Origin: Agapanthus africanus
Taxonomy: Eukaryota; Streptophyta; Magnoliopsida; Asparagales; Amaryllidaceae
Assembly: GCA_030015575.1 (NCBI GenBank)
Contig: CM057338.1
Coordinates: forward strand, 775,447,864 to 775,511,863
Direction of reading: 5' to 3'
DNA: 64,000 nt
The notes beneath the pieces are model-generated. The model saw nothing but the letters and a program-made list of their open reading frames with translations. It had not been told where the DNA came from and did not search any database. The translations under genes and the position numbers were made by a program. Positions 35,389 through 46,290 of the stretch are shown piece by piece. The stretch's first letter is position 1. Every line of letters begins with the position of its first letter.

Positions 35389-37453
35389 GTGGTATCAGAA
35401 CCATGCTAGAAAATTAGACGATGTTTGCTAGGATTAAAAAACTGAAACTACTCCGAAACACCCGATACAAAATCTAGTTTCTGTCGAATTTTTAGAGGTG
35501 TCAATTTTTTTTTTAAAATAACTGCAGAGTGTTATATGTGATATAACATGAACATCGCCAAAATTTGGAGCCTTTTTACCTAATTTTGGCCGGCCACAAT
35601 GGTGTTAAAACCGAGCTCACCGGGTCAATTATGGATTTTGGGCTTCAAATTTTCAGGGTGTTCCAGTCTCTGGGTTTTAAGGTTTCAAGTGTTGTTTGTT
35701 TTTGCTAAATTTACATGTGATGTTAACTTTCTGCAAAGGCAACTATGATTGTTTCATAGTCATAATTTTAACATGTATTCGGGTTATTTAGACGATATTA
35801 AAAAGTTTGAACGGATATCAATAACCCATATTTTTCCTTGCTGGAAATTTTCCAAGAGTTGGATTTTTCCTAGTTTAAAATATTCAGAAAATCATGCAGG
35901 TGATTCTGTGGACCCTCTAGAAGAACGAAACCTTAACTCGATTCTGTGACCGTCAAAACTGCCACTAAACCCTAGGGTTTATGGTAGTTTAGCGGTGCCA
36001 TAGGTGAGGTATTGGTTGGCCCTTCTACGGCTGGTTCATAGGTGCTGTGGCATGTTCTGGGTGCTTTTTTAGACTCCTCTCAAGTGTTGAGCTTGTTGGG
36101 AAATTTTGGGTGCTTGCTTATTCGATCGAAAAGTTTAACTTCGTCTAGCTATCTATGATTGTGATACAATATTTGGAATCCAAAATTAGTTATGAGATAA
36201 CTAGTTTGAATTTTATAAATCTAGCAGTTTAGTCTCATTTGATCGGTTGCCACGGGATTTTGATGTTGATCAAAAGTCCGTCGCAATTACGTAGTGTACG
36301 CGGATACTCGCCGGATAACCTTACTAGATAGCCATGTCGCATAGCCCCGACAAAGTGACTGTAGGAGAACCCCATCGCCAAAAGCATCCGTTCAGGTGCT
36401 CGCGGCCGTGGTGTTCCCCCTTTAGTGCACTTCGTCCATGGCATCGGGGGGTGCGGCCGTCTACTAAAATTTCCGACGAGTATTCGATCAGGTTATCAGG
36501 AATCTTGTTGAATTACCCGACTGGTTATTGGAAAGTGTTTTCAATATCGAGACTAAATGCGGGGTTTATAATTGTTAGGTATGCGATCTCTAAGGAATTC
36601 ATTTGGTTAGGCATGAAATCCAAAGTATGTGATATATTGGGTTTATGATGTCTAAGGTGGTTGCGGATTTCAACTGCTGTAGTTTTTAAGTTTCTTTTCT
36701 GCGACCGTAAGTGTAATATATGGTGTATCGCCGGTTTCGGTGTTATATGTCAACGACAACTGAGATACGCATATTTACTTACGTTGATGATATGTGATAT
36801 TATGTGTTGCTGTGATATGTTATATTGGATCGTCGTGTTATGAATAGCCGGAGTTTTTTTTTATGTGAGATGGGAGTTTTTTTATTTTCATTCATGTAAA
36901 AGCTTATATGTAATATTCTTTTATTGTGGCACTTCCGGGTTGAGGATGATGTCACCATTGATGTATATTATTTACTTTTCCGCATTATGATAGACCCAAG
37001 GAGGAGAGCACAAGTAACCGGGTTCTAGAATCCAGTGGGAGACCATCTCGAGGAGTTGAGACCGGGTCTCCTAACTCTAAAATTAGTAGGGTAGCTTGTC
37101 GCTCTCGTAAGGGTTTAGGGATGTGGGTTTGGCTATTCGTCGCGACCGTGGAATCCGTGTTTTATACTGGCTTAATTTAAAACATGGAAATCCTAGTATA
37201 TCCAATATTTCATATGTTATCTTCTGCTGCTCTGTGATGTGATCACTGTGATATGTTCAGACGAATGCCTATATTATATATATGAGATATAATTAATATT
37301 ACTTCTTTCGTTTCATATGTGATACTTAGGAAGCATAAATAATGGGACTTCATTAATGAGATTAATGAAAGAAATAAAAGAAACCTAAAAGATGTTGTAG
37401 AAACTTGTTTAAAAACTGGTAGCTCTAATTCTTGCTTTGCATAGCGTTATTCC
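35389..37453 (+). other. X1 internal region, non-coding
   Basis: Starts with primer site TGGTATCAGAA (35390-35400). No gag or pol domain. The conserved module is at 35797-36146. The rest matches X2 39635-41645 along most of its length, e.g. CGGATACTCG at 36301 and GGCACTTCCGGGTTGAGGA at 36929. Confidence 0.8.
35797..36146 (+). other. Conserved internal module (X1 copy)
   Basis: Carries GACCCTCTAGAAGAACGAAA, CCCTTCTACGGCTGG and TGTTGAGCTTGTTGGG in the same order as the A and C modules, which lie on the opposite strand in line with their own element sense. Confidence 0.75.
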
Positions 37454-39634
37454 TGTTAGTTGTATTGATGCCCTAGAGGCCATTATTGTACATGAGATGT
37501 ATATTATAGTGGATGCTGGGACATATATAGGGAAGACTTTCTTGCTCGACATAATAGTACGTTATCTGGTTGCTCTTTATCTTAACATGTACACTTACTG
37601 TCTCTCTGTTACATGTTGATATAGCCCTTAGGATGTGTACTTGACTTCCAGGATTATGATGCAGATCATACTAGTAGGGCCTGGGTAGTCCATGAGTTCA
37701 TCATTCAATGTTCCTAGTCGTGGGAATATCGAGATGGGGCATCGATATTCCAGAGTAGACTAGCGTATATCTTCTCGACCCATATGATGGGCGATGGATG
37801 ATCCCATATCCATTGGTGTTTGACATCAGAGAGGGTATACGGGTGCTCAATGCAGACTGGGTATACTGAACGGACTCGCCGAGAACTCCTAGATGGTATT
37901 ATACCTCATGCCAGATAGCAGTTCTCTGGTGACACTGGTACAGGTTAGTCTGTCGTCCCGAGATCGTCATAGAGTCTTGTGTGTCTCCCACTATGCTTTG
38001 ATTTCCACCTTACCATGGCTCTACTGAGTCGTGCAAACAGGTAGTTTTTAGGTACAGTCCTGAGTCACATGGAGGCAATGAGCGATAGGAGGGGATTCGT
38101 CTCTCCCGGTATTGGGGGTTGATGTTGTGCTATGATCGATTAGCCATAACTGAAATCCCTGGCCATGGTAGATGAGATTTATTGATAAGTGTTATCAGTA
38201 GTTTCTCGAACCGTTATGGACCTTACATCGGCATGACTTATCAAGCTATTGGGGTCTGACGTTTACCACCCCTAGGCGAGATATGCGACATATCAGACGA
38301 ATAGATCGGATCGTACGGTAGTGTTACTGATTGGATTCGCAGGAGTATGAGCAGGCTTGCTTGTTGATCTTCTGATCGCTCAATACCCGGGTGGCCGTTA
38401 CGTTTAGCATGCCTCTTGCGGCTTGTAGGTGTTTGATATGATCATTACCTACTGTCGGCGTATTGACGAGTCTTTAGAGTCATACACAGAGGTTTCCTGG
38501 CTCAGGCGAAACGAAGTAGGAGCACATATGAGATATGTGCGCGACCGAGATTAATACGTGTATGTGATGCCGTATTCTATTCTCGCGATTTGTGTCATCA
38601 GTCGGTTATATGCGATATAGCCGGGTTATCGAATCAAGTGTTGATTCGATAAATTGATACACATGATATTAGTCGGTTATATGTGATATAGCCGGATTAT
38701 TAAATCAAGTGTTGATTTAATAATCTAATATATAATTATATATTTGATATATTAATTTACATTAACTAGTATTAGCTCACTTAAGATTTCTTTTCTTATT
38801 TGATTGTGCATTAGTATATATGTGATATATATTAGTGTACATTATTTTGTGTCATGCTAGATGCCACATGCTACATGGGTGTATGCGACTCACACCATGC
38901 TTATAATAATGTGAGGGTTTTATTTATTTAAAGTAAATCAAAATTGGTAGGAAATTGTCACATGGTTGAAGCTTGTGGAAGCTTATGGAACTATTGACCA
39001 AGTCCACTCGTTTTGTTTTACTTGTAGATATTTATTAACCTAACCATTTTTGTAACCTATGGTTTATTCTCTACATGAGTTAGTGGATGAAACTAACTCA
39101 CCCATGGTTGCTATTCTCACCTCATGAGTTTATTTTCTCTCATCTTCATTCTTCACTTGATCTTCTTCTTCCTCATGAAAGCTTTCTAGCTTTCAAAATG
39201 ATGAGAAAATAAAATCTAAAGTGAGCCCATTTCCTATTTCATCATCCTCTACTACTTGCCATTTAGTTTAGGGTGTTCTCTTCATAAAATTCATCACCTA
39301 GTGAAGAGATAGCTTGGGTTTGAGTCTCCTCGACGTAGATCATCTTCGGTCTCGAAGACTTAGAGCAAGCTTGTTCATTTCTCTGAGGGAACCCATACTA
39401 GAGTTCGGGAGATCTCCACTTTCAGCGAAGGGACTTCTACATGAAGCTTTAGAAGTGAAGGACCGGTCTACAAAAGTTGTATTCTTTGTTCTCTTTGTGT
39501 AATGGTAGATTACATGTTTAGTTTGTCTATTTACTCTAGCTTGATTCTAGTCTAGGGTTCCTTAGCACTCTAGTGAGAAAAATTGGCATGGTAGTTGCTG
39601 TGAAAACCCAGTAGGCTGCTAAGGAATCCCAACA
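37454..39634 (+). repeat. Central X LTR shared by X1 and X2 (2,181 bp)
   Basis: Runs TGTTAGTTGTATTGATGCCC...ATCCCAACA and serves as the 3' LTR of X1 and the 5' LTR of X2. Its U3 part shares a block (GGGCATCGATATTCCAGAG) with the copia LTRs of D and G. It holds two tandem copies of a palindromic GGTTATATG...ATATAGCCGG module at 38600-38720. Confidence 0.88.
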
Positions 39635-39635
39635 G

Positions 39636-39646
39636 TGGTATCAGAG
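39636..39646 (+). other. Primer-binding site of X2
   Basis: TGGTATCAGAG, one base after the LTR end AACA; initiator Met tRNA type. The X1 counterpart is TGGTATCAGAA at 35390-35400. Confidence 0.88.
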
Positions 39647-41645
39647 TCGAGTTAGAGTATTGGACGATGTTTGTTAGATTACGAAACCGAAACTTCTCCG
39701 AAACTTAAAACACACAAACCCAGTTTCTGTCAATTTTTATATGGCCTCGAAAAATTATTTAAACAAGTGCAGAATATTGTATGAGATATAATATGAACAT
39801 GGTAGAAATTTGAAGCCAATTGCTCAGATTTTGGCCGAGCAGAATAGGGAGAAAACCGAGGAGGCCGGCCCAGGGAAGTTGTTTTGGCATCAAATTTTTT
39901 TCATGTTTCATGCTCTGGGTTTTGGTGTTTCAGGTATTGTTTGTTTAGTACAAAATTTTCATGTGATGTTGATTTTGATATGGGCTAATTCGGAGTGTTT
40001 CATATTCGTAATTCTAACATGGTTTCGGGTTTTCACATGTTATCTAGGCGAAGTTAAAAAGTTCGATTGAATGTCAAAAACCCATTTTTCCACGTTTAAG
40101 GTATTCGGAAAATCATGTAAGCGATTCTGTAGACCCTCTAGAAGAATGAAACCTTAACTCGATATAATGACCATGGAGCCGCTTTCGAACCTTAGTGTTT
40201 GGGGCAGTTCCGTGGTGCCATTAATGAGGCTTCGGTTTGCCCTTCTACGGTTGGTCTATAGGTGCTGTGGCATGATTCTGGGTATGTATAAACTGTGCTC
40301 AAGTGTTGAGCTCTTGGGAAATTGTGAGACTTTGATTAATCGATCGAAAAGTTTAACGTCGTCCGGATATTTGTGATGAGATATAATACTTGGAATCCAC
40401 AATATTTGAATTTTATAAATCTAGCAATTTAGTCTCATTTGATCGGTTGCCACGGGATTTTGATGTGATCAAAAGTCTGTCGCAATCACGTAGCGTACGC
40501 GGATACTCGTCGGGTAACCATATTAGATAGTCATGCCCTATAGCCCCGACCAAGTGACTGTAGGAGAACTCCGTTGCCAAAAGAATCCGTCCGGGTGCTC
40601 GCGGCCGCGGTGTTCCACCTAAGTGCACTTCGTCGACGGCATCGGAGGTACGGCCGTCTACTAAAGTTTCCGACGAGCATTCGATCAGAATGTCGGGAAT
40701 CTTATTGAATTTCCCGAATTATTATTGGAATGTGTTTTCAATATCGAGACTAAAATGCAGGGTTTATAATTGTTAGTCATGCGATGTTTAAGGAATTCAT
40801 ATTGTTAGGCATGAAATTCGGAATATGAGATATTTCGGGTTTATGATGTCTAAGGTGGTTGCGGATTCCAATTGTTGTAGTTTTCACTTTCTTTTCTGCA
40901 AACATAAGTGTAATATATGGTGTATCGCCGGTTTCGTTGCTATACGTCAACGACAATTGGGATACACATATTTACTTACGTTGATGACATGTGATGTTAT
41001 GTGTTGCTGTGATATGTTATATTGGATCGCCGTGTTTGAATAGCCGGGTTTTTTTTATGTGAGATGAGAGTTTTTCATTTTCATTCACGTAAAAACTTGT
41101 ATGTAATATTCTTTTATTGGGGCACTTCCGGGTTGAGGAAGATGTCACCGTTGATGTATATTATTTACTTTTCCGCATTAGGATAGACCCAAGGAGGGGA
41201 GCACAAGTAACCGGGTTCTAGAGTCCAGTGGGAGACCATCTCGAGGCGTCGAGTCCGGGTCTCCTAACTCTAGAATTGGTAGGGTTGCTTGCCTCTCTCG
41301 TAGGGGTCTAGGGATGTGGGTTTGGCTATTCATCACGAACGTGGAATCCGTGTTTTATACTGGTTTAACTCAAAGCACGAAAATCCTAGTATATCCAATA
41401 TTTCATATGTTGGCTTCTGCTGCTGATATTTTGTGATATGATCACTTTATATTCTGAGATGGATACATTATATAATATATAAGATATATTATATATGTTG
41501 CTTATGTTTTTCACCCGCGCTATCCCTGCCCCGCTCTGCTGTTAGATACCTAACCTAACAGTGCATGATGGGACTTCGTGGCGAATGCGGGTGGCATAAG
41601 CGTATGTTGTATTTATCTGTGATGTTTAGGTAACTTAAATGATGG
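39647..41645 (+). other. X2 internal region, non-coding
   Basis: No gag or pol domain. Conserved module at 40050-40367. No clear polypurine tract precedes the LTR at 41646, the same as before 37454, so the tract may have decayed before the duplication. Confidence 0.8.
40050..40367 (+). other. Conserved internal module (X2 copy)
   Basis: Closest in reading to the A copy: GACCCTCTAGAAGAATGAAA, CCATTAATGAGGCTTCGG, GCCCTTCTACGGTTGG and GTGTTGAGCTCTTGGG. A 69-residue frame overlaps it (40167-40376) and resembles a 62-residue frame in A (9028-9216), but X1 and C copies break it. Confidence 0.75.
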
Positions 41646-42787
41646 TGTTAGTTATGTATATGCCCTAGAGGCCATTGTTTTACATATGATGTATATTATA
41701 GTAAATGCTTGGATATATATAGAGAGGACTTTCTTGCTCGACATGATAGTATGCTATCTGGTTTCACTTTGTCTTAACATGTTGACTTGTATTGGTTTAC
41801 TGTCTTGCTCTCACATGTTGATGAAGCCCTTAGGATATGTACTCGACTACTAGGACTATGATGTAGATCATACTAGTGTGGCCAGGGTGAGTACATCCTA
41901 TAACTGTTCCTAGTCGAGGGAGTATCGAGACAGGGCATCGATACTCCAGAGTAGACTAGCGTATAGGCATCTTGACCCATATGATGGGCGATGGATGATC
42001 CCATATCCATCGGTGTTTGACATCAAATATGGTGTACGGGTGCTTAGTGGAGACTGGGTACACTGAACGGACTCGCCGAGAACTCCTAGATGGTATTATA
42101 CCTATCGTCAGATAGCAGTTCTCTGGTGACACTGGTACAGATTAGGCTGTAGACCCGAGATCATCATAGAGTCTTGTGTGATTCCCACTGTGCTTTGATT
42201 TCCACCTTACCACGTTCATGAGAACGTGCAAAACGGTGGCTTTTGGGTACATTCCCGAATCACATGGAGGCAATGAGCGATAGGAGGGGTTTCGTTTCTC
42301 CCGGTATTTGGGGTTGATGTTGCGCTGTGTTCGATTGGCTATAACTGGAAGTCTCTGGCCAGGGCTGATATGGAGACCTACTGGTAAGTGTTATCAGTAG
42401 TTTCTCGACCCGTTATGAGCCTCATATTGACATGACTTATCGATTACCGGGGTCTGACGTTTACCACCCCTAGACTGGATATGCGACATATCAGACGAAG
42501 AGATCTGACTATATGGTAGTGTTACTGATTGGATTCACAGGAGTATGTACAGGCTTGCTTGTTGATCTTCTGATTGCTCAATACCCGGGTGGCTGTTACG
42601 TTTAGCTGACCGCTTGCAGCTTGTGGGTGTTTGATATGATCATCACCTACTGCCGGCGTATTGATGATTCTTTAGAGTCCTACACAGAGGTTTTCTGACT
42701 CAGGCAAAATGGAGTAGGAGCATATATGTGATAAGTGCGGGACCGAGAATAATACGTGTATGTGATACCGTATTCGATTCTCGCGAT
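41646..42787 (+). repeat. Third X LTR, left part, cut by F
   Basis: TGTTAGTTATGTATATGCCC onwards, matching 37454-38590. It ends at TCTCGCGAT where F begins; the X copy at 38587 continues TTGTGTCATC instead. Confidence 0.87.
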
Positions 42788-43052
42788 TGTTCCCCTCCGA
42801 ATCGCGGGGACGCGACCGCGTGGGTCCGTCTCGCCTGAAATTTGGGGCAGATGCTAATTGGTGCTATCCGTCCACCTCTTCGAAGATGCCAAGTTGATTT
42901 ATGACACCGTGTATCGAAGGTTTAAACGGATGCGGCCGATATAGCAGACTTCGTCAGATTCCCCCTCGTCTGAGGGTTTTTTGATTGTGGGGACGCTCTT
43001 CCCTGTAGGCGCAAGCCCCTGCAGTTAATTACACTACCGCATCGCGGCAACA
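42788..43052 (-). repeat. 3' LTR of F (265 bp)
   Basis: Bounded by TGTTCCCCTCC and GCGGCAACA, so the ends form a TGTT...AACA inverted repeat, and is preceded on the minus strand by a purine tract. No second copy lies in the window, so the right boundary rests on these signals alone. Confidence 0.6.
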
Positions 43053-43067
43053 ACTTTCTCCTTCTCC
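43053..43067 (-). other. Polypurine tract of F
   Basis: Minus strand GGAGAAGGAGAAAGT adjoining TGTTGCCGCG. Confidence 0.6.
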
Positions 43068-43359
43068 ATATGATCACTTCGTGTCTTGGGTGTTTGTTTT
43101 GTATTCGGTTGCCCGTGGATTGTATATGGAGACTAAGTTATGCTGTCGCCCGTAGGACGTGGATTAGTCCAAATCCGTATCTTTCTTAGATTTGGGTTTG
43201 GGGGGAGGGTTGTGTTTAAGGATACGTTAGCCTTATTTGGGGCTAAGATCAACTTAAACGTTTGTTAAGGGCACGTTAGTCTAATTTTAGACTAAGATCA
43301 ACTTAACGGGATCGTGTAAATCCGACAAGAGAGCAATTGGGCTCTATTGCTTAGTTTAA
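43068..43359 (-). other. F 3' region, non-repetitive part
   Basis: Contains the phrase GCCCGTGGATTGTATA, which recurs at 48501 and 49204 inside F and so ties this stretch to the same element. A G-rich TTTGGGGGGAGGGTTG lies at about 43197. Confidence 0.55.
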
Positions 43360-43840
43360 TGGCATTGCGGTCGATAATTAGTTTAAGGACATTACGGTCC
43401 AATGTTAGTTTTAAGACATCGCGGTCGAGGTTAAGGACATCATAGTCCATGGTTTTAAGGACTCCACAGTCCGTTGTTAGTTTTAAGACATCACGGTCGA
43501 GGTTAAGGATATCATAGTCTATGAGTTTAAGGACCCTACAGTCCGATGTTAGTTTTAAGACATCACGGTCGAGGTTAAGGACATCATAGTCCGTGGATTT
43601 AAGGACTCCACAGTCCGACGTTAGTTTTAAGACATCACGGTCGAGGTTAAGGACATCATAGTCCATGAGTTTAAGGACCTCACAGTCCGATGTTAGTTTT
43701 AAGACATCACGGTTGAGGTTAAGGACATCATAGTCCATGAGTTTAAGGACCTCACAGTCCAATGTTAGTTTTAAGATATCACGGTCGAGGTTAAGGACGT
43801 CATAGTCCGTGGATTTAAGGACTCCACAGTCCGTAGTAAT
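43360..43840 (-). repeat. 72-bp tandem array of three 24-bp subunits
   Basis: TTAGTTTTAAGACATC recurs near 43405, 43477, 43549, 43620, 43692 and 43763. Each 72-bp unit is itself three related 24-bp subunits of the form TTAAGGACATCACAGTCC. The minus strand stays open for 154 codons because 72 is divisible by three; the peptide is repeat only. Related 24-bp subunits reappear at 49790-49930 next to gag. Confidence 0.85.
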
Positions 43841-44062
43841 GTGTGGTCGTCGGGACCCGTCACCTCTCTGACGACGTTGAAGGATTACAACGACAGATGT
43901 CAGAGGAGTAAAGAGATGTACCCTCGGACCGGGTGTAAATTGATTGGAAGAGCAGATGAGCTCAGTTCAATTTAGATTGAGGTCTTATGGCCAGAATGGG
44001 GCTAAGTCCAGTTTAAAATGTTTAACATTTTATTTTTGTTCTGCCTGTTGGGCCCTTTGTTT

Positions 44063-45237
44063 GGGCTCTGCCCTTTTAATAATGCCAAGCATTGGGCTCT
44101 GACATTTTGTCTGGTATTGAATGCATAGCATTTATCAGAACAAAGTATGTTCTGGTAGCGCGCCACGTGGCGCATCAGGCGCTTTGCGCCAATTAAAGAG
44201 CGCATTGCGCTAGCATACATGAGGGTGACACATGTCGCTTAGCGCTAAGCGCTAGTTTGTTAGCGCACTGTGCTTCAGATTTATGAGTGCGCTGCGCTAG
44301 TTTATGGGTGCACCAGTGAGTGACACGTGGCGCGCTTGGCGCTGAGCGCCAACCCAAGAGCGCAGTGCGCTGTTTTCAGGAGCTCAAAGCGCAGATCATG
44401 TCCATGGTCGACACGTGGCATGTATGGCGTTGAGCGCCAGTCTAAGAAGCGCAAGGGCGCAGTTCATGAGTGCAAAGCACTTTCCAATGGCGCAAAGCGT
44501 ATTTGATCAATTTTAAGATCAAAGATCAAATTTTATGTTCTTCTAAGGAGGCTTTGCCTCAAGATCCAAGAACAAAAGTTCTTGTTTTGATAAAAGGCTC
44601 TGCCTTTATAGATCAAAGATCTGTGGGCGAAGTAATATACTTCTTATATATTTTTTTATAATTAGATCTTTTGATCTTATTATCAAAGACCTTGGTCTTT
44701 TTTCAGGTCTGTGATCTTTTTAGAAGAGGGTTCTTCTTTTATGAGATGTTTTCATCTATGTTTTTCAAGAATATAGTTCTTTTTTACGTTGAGTATGAAG
44801 AAAACTCTTCTTTTTTCTAAGAGCTCGCCCTCTTTTTTTTTGGCAGAGGGTTTTTCCCTTGGTGTTCTGTATTCTCTATATTTTTGACTTGAAGTCTAGG
44901 GTCCTTTATATAGGGACAAATGATTTGTTAAATCGGTTTTGAGAGATCTTTCTCTGATTGATTTGGGAATATTTCCCACCGTTGGATCTTTGATCCTAAG
45001 GCTTCTGTTTTACAGAAGACAATCTTCTTGTTTTTTAACAAGATTGAGAAAATCTTTCCATAACATAATTTATTCTGTCTTTTGGTAATTTTTATTTACC
45101 ATTGGATCATTGATCCAACGGTGCTCTGATTTACAGAGCACAATCTTGTCATTTGGAAAGATTTTGAGGAATCTTTCCTTAACAGAATTTAATTCTGATT
45201 AATTAATGATTTATCATTATCATTAGATCTTTGATCT
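44063..45237. repeat. Train of about 36 different short perfect hairpins
   Basis: Almost every 15-40 bp there is a perfect inverted repeat with 4-8 bp arms and a 1-7 nt loop, each with a different arm. Verified examples: 44178-44190 GGCGC/GCGCC, 44548-44560 GAGGC/GCCTC, 44568-44583 AAGAAC/GTTCTT, 44593-44607 AAAGGC/GCCTTT, 44629-44643 GAAGTA/TACTTC, 44685-44700 AAAGACC/GGTCTTT, 44964-44978 TGGGAA/TTCCCA, 45002-45018 CTTCTGT/ACAGAAG, 45102-45118 TTGGATC/GATCCAA, 45121-45141 GTGCTCTG/CAGAGCAC, 45183-45197 CAGAATT/AATTCTG, 45204-45219 TAATGAT/ATCATTA. Loops are mostly TTT, AAA, TCT or ATT. No coding potential. Confidence 0.88.
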
Positions 45238-45249
45238 GACGGTTGGGGA

Positions 45250-45530
45250 GCTTTTAGGTTCCAGCACTGGCGCACCCGTGCTTTGCACGTGGTGCGCTGC
45301 TTAAAAAGGCAGCGCACATTGCGCTAGCGCACACGTGTATGATACGTGGTGCGCTGCTTAGAGCGCAGCGCACCTAGCGCTAGCGCACACGTGCTTTGCA
45401 CGTGGTGCGCTACGACAGAGCACATTGCGCTAGCGTACACGTGTATGAAACGTGGTGCGCTGCTTAGAGCGCAACGCACCTAGCGCTAGCGCACACGTGC
45501 TTTGCACGTGGTGCGCTACTACAGAGTCTT
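45250..45530. repeat. Palindrome-rich tandem array, 106-bp higher-order unit
   Basis: GCGCTAGCG recurs at 45321, 45377, 45427 and 45483 (spacing 56, 50, 56), alternating with CACGTG...CACGTG and AGCGCT cores. Related GC-rich hairpin units also occur at 44155-44480. Dense in CpG and CACGTG sites, unlike the AT-rich surroundings. Confidence 0.8.
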
Positions 45531-45574
45531 TGACTCTCAGCACTGAGACATTTACATTCTTTGCATGTGGAGTT

Positions 45575-45680
45575 TTTCCCTTTATTTATATATATATATA
45601 TATCATTTATTTTATTATTTTATTATATATTTATTATTATTATTATTATTATTTATTATTATTATTATTATTTTTTATAA
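45575..45680. repeat. TA and TTA/ATT microsatellite
   Basis: A TATATA run followed by about 60 bp of TTATTATTA. Confidence 0.9.
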
Positions 45681-45725
45681 GGGAGCAGGTTGTGAGCCAA
45701 AATTTTGGCGGGAACAAATGCCCCC

Positions 45726-45767
45726 CACTACTTTGCCCACGTAAGTACGTACGTGGGTGAAGTAGTG
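45726..45767. repeat. Large hairpin in F
   Basis: Two nested perfect arms, CACTACTT/AAGTAGTG and CCCACGTA/TACGTGGG, separated by a symmetric TG/TG internal mismatch and a 6-nt loop. Confidence 0.85.
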
Positions 45768-45789
45768 CAGAGTTATGCATGACCACAGA

Positions 45790-46290
45790 ATTGAGGGCTT
45801 AGGAGACAAGTTTAGGGTCCTTGTAGCCTAAGACTTTCTTCGTCTTCATGAGCCGTAAGGGTCTCAAGAAGGTTTTTCTCCCTACGAGTCGAGAGGATCT
45901 CGTAAGTGCAAATTCTCCCTAGAAATCGTGAGGATTTCTAAGTGTTCATTACCTCCGTGAGTCGTAAAGATCTCACTCGGGTATGTTTCCTTATGAATCG
46001 TGAGGATCCGTAAGTAGCTTCTTCACTTCAGCGGCGAATGTGGCTTTGGCAAATGTGGCCCATAGATGGTAGATGACGTTTCATCCTGAACTCTTTATAA
46101 GGTAGTGATGTCTTAGAAGACAGGGGTAGGATCTGTCACCTAAGACTTTTCAACTTTATGAGCCGTGAGGGTCTCATGAAGGCTTTTCTCCCTACGAGTC
46201 GTGAGGATCTCGTAGGTGTTTTTTTCTCCTTAGGAGTCGTGAGGACTCCTAAGTGCGTTGTCTCTTGAGAATCGTAAGGATCCTACAAGA
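45790..46290 (-). repeat. Dispersed units of about 55 bp (first block)
   Basis: Words such as GAGTCGTGAGGATCTCGTA and CATGAGCCGTAAGGGTCTCA recur here and again at about 48950-49490, flanking the 131-132-bp arrays on both sides. The cores ATGAG...CTCAT and TACGAG...CTCGTA face each other, so each unit can fold back. Confidence 0.7.

Larger units (their letters stand above)
35389..42787 (+). mobile_element. Element X: non-autonomous copia-like tandem LTR-internal-LTR-internal-LTR
   Basis: Two internal regions (35389-37453 and 39635-41645) alternate with LTRs ending 35388, 37454-39634 and beginning 41646. No coding capacity. LTR similarity to G and D suggests mobilisation by a copia element of that group. 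A tandem with a shared central LTR is the expected product of unequal recombination between LTRs of two copies. The third LTR is cut by element F. Confidence 0.82.

Noticed and set aside
42788..43052. Hammerhead ribozyme (retrozyme) in the short F LTR
   Set aside because: I found no CTGATGA...GAAAC core on either strand there or in the shared module.
43298..43762. 154-codon minus-strand frame
   Set aside because: Open only because the 72-bp unit is divisible by three; low-complexity repeat peptide.
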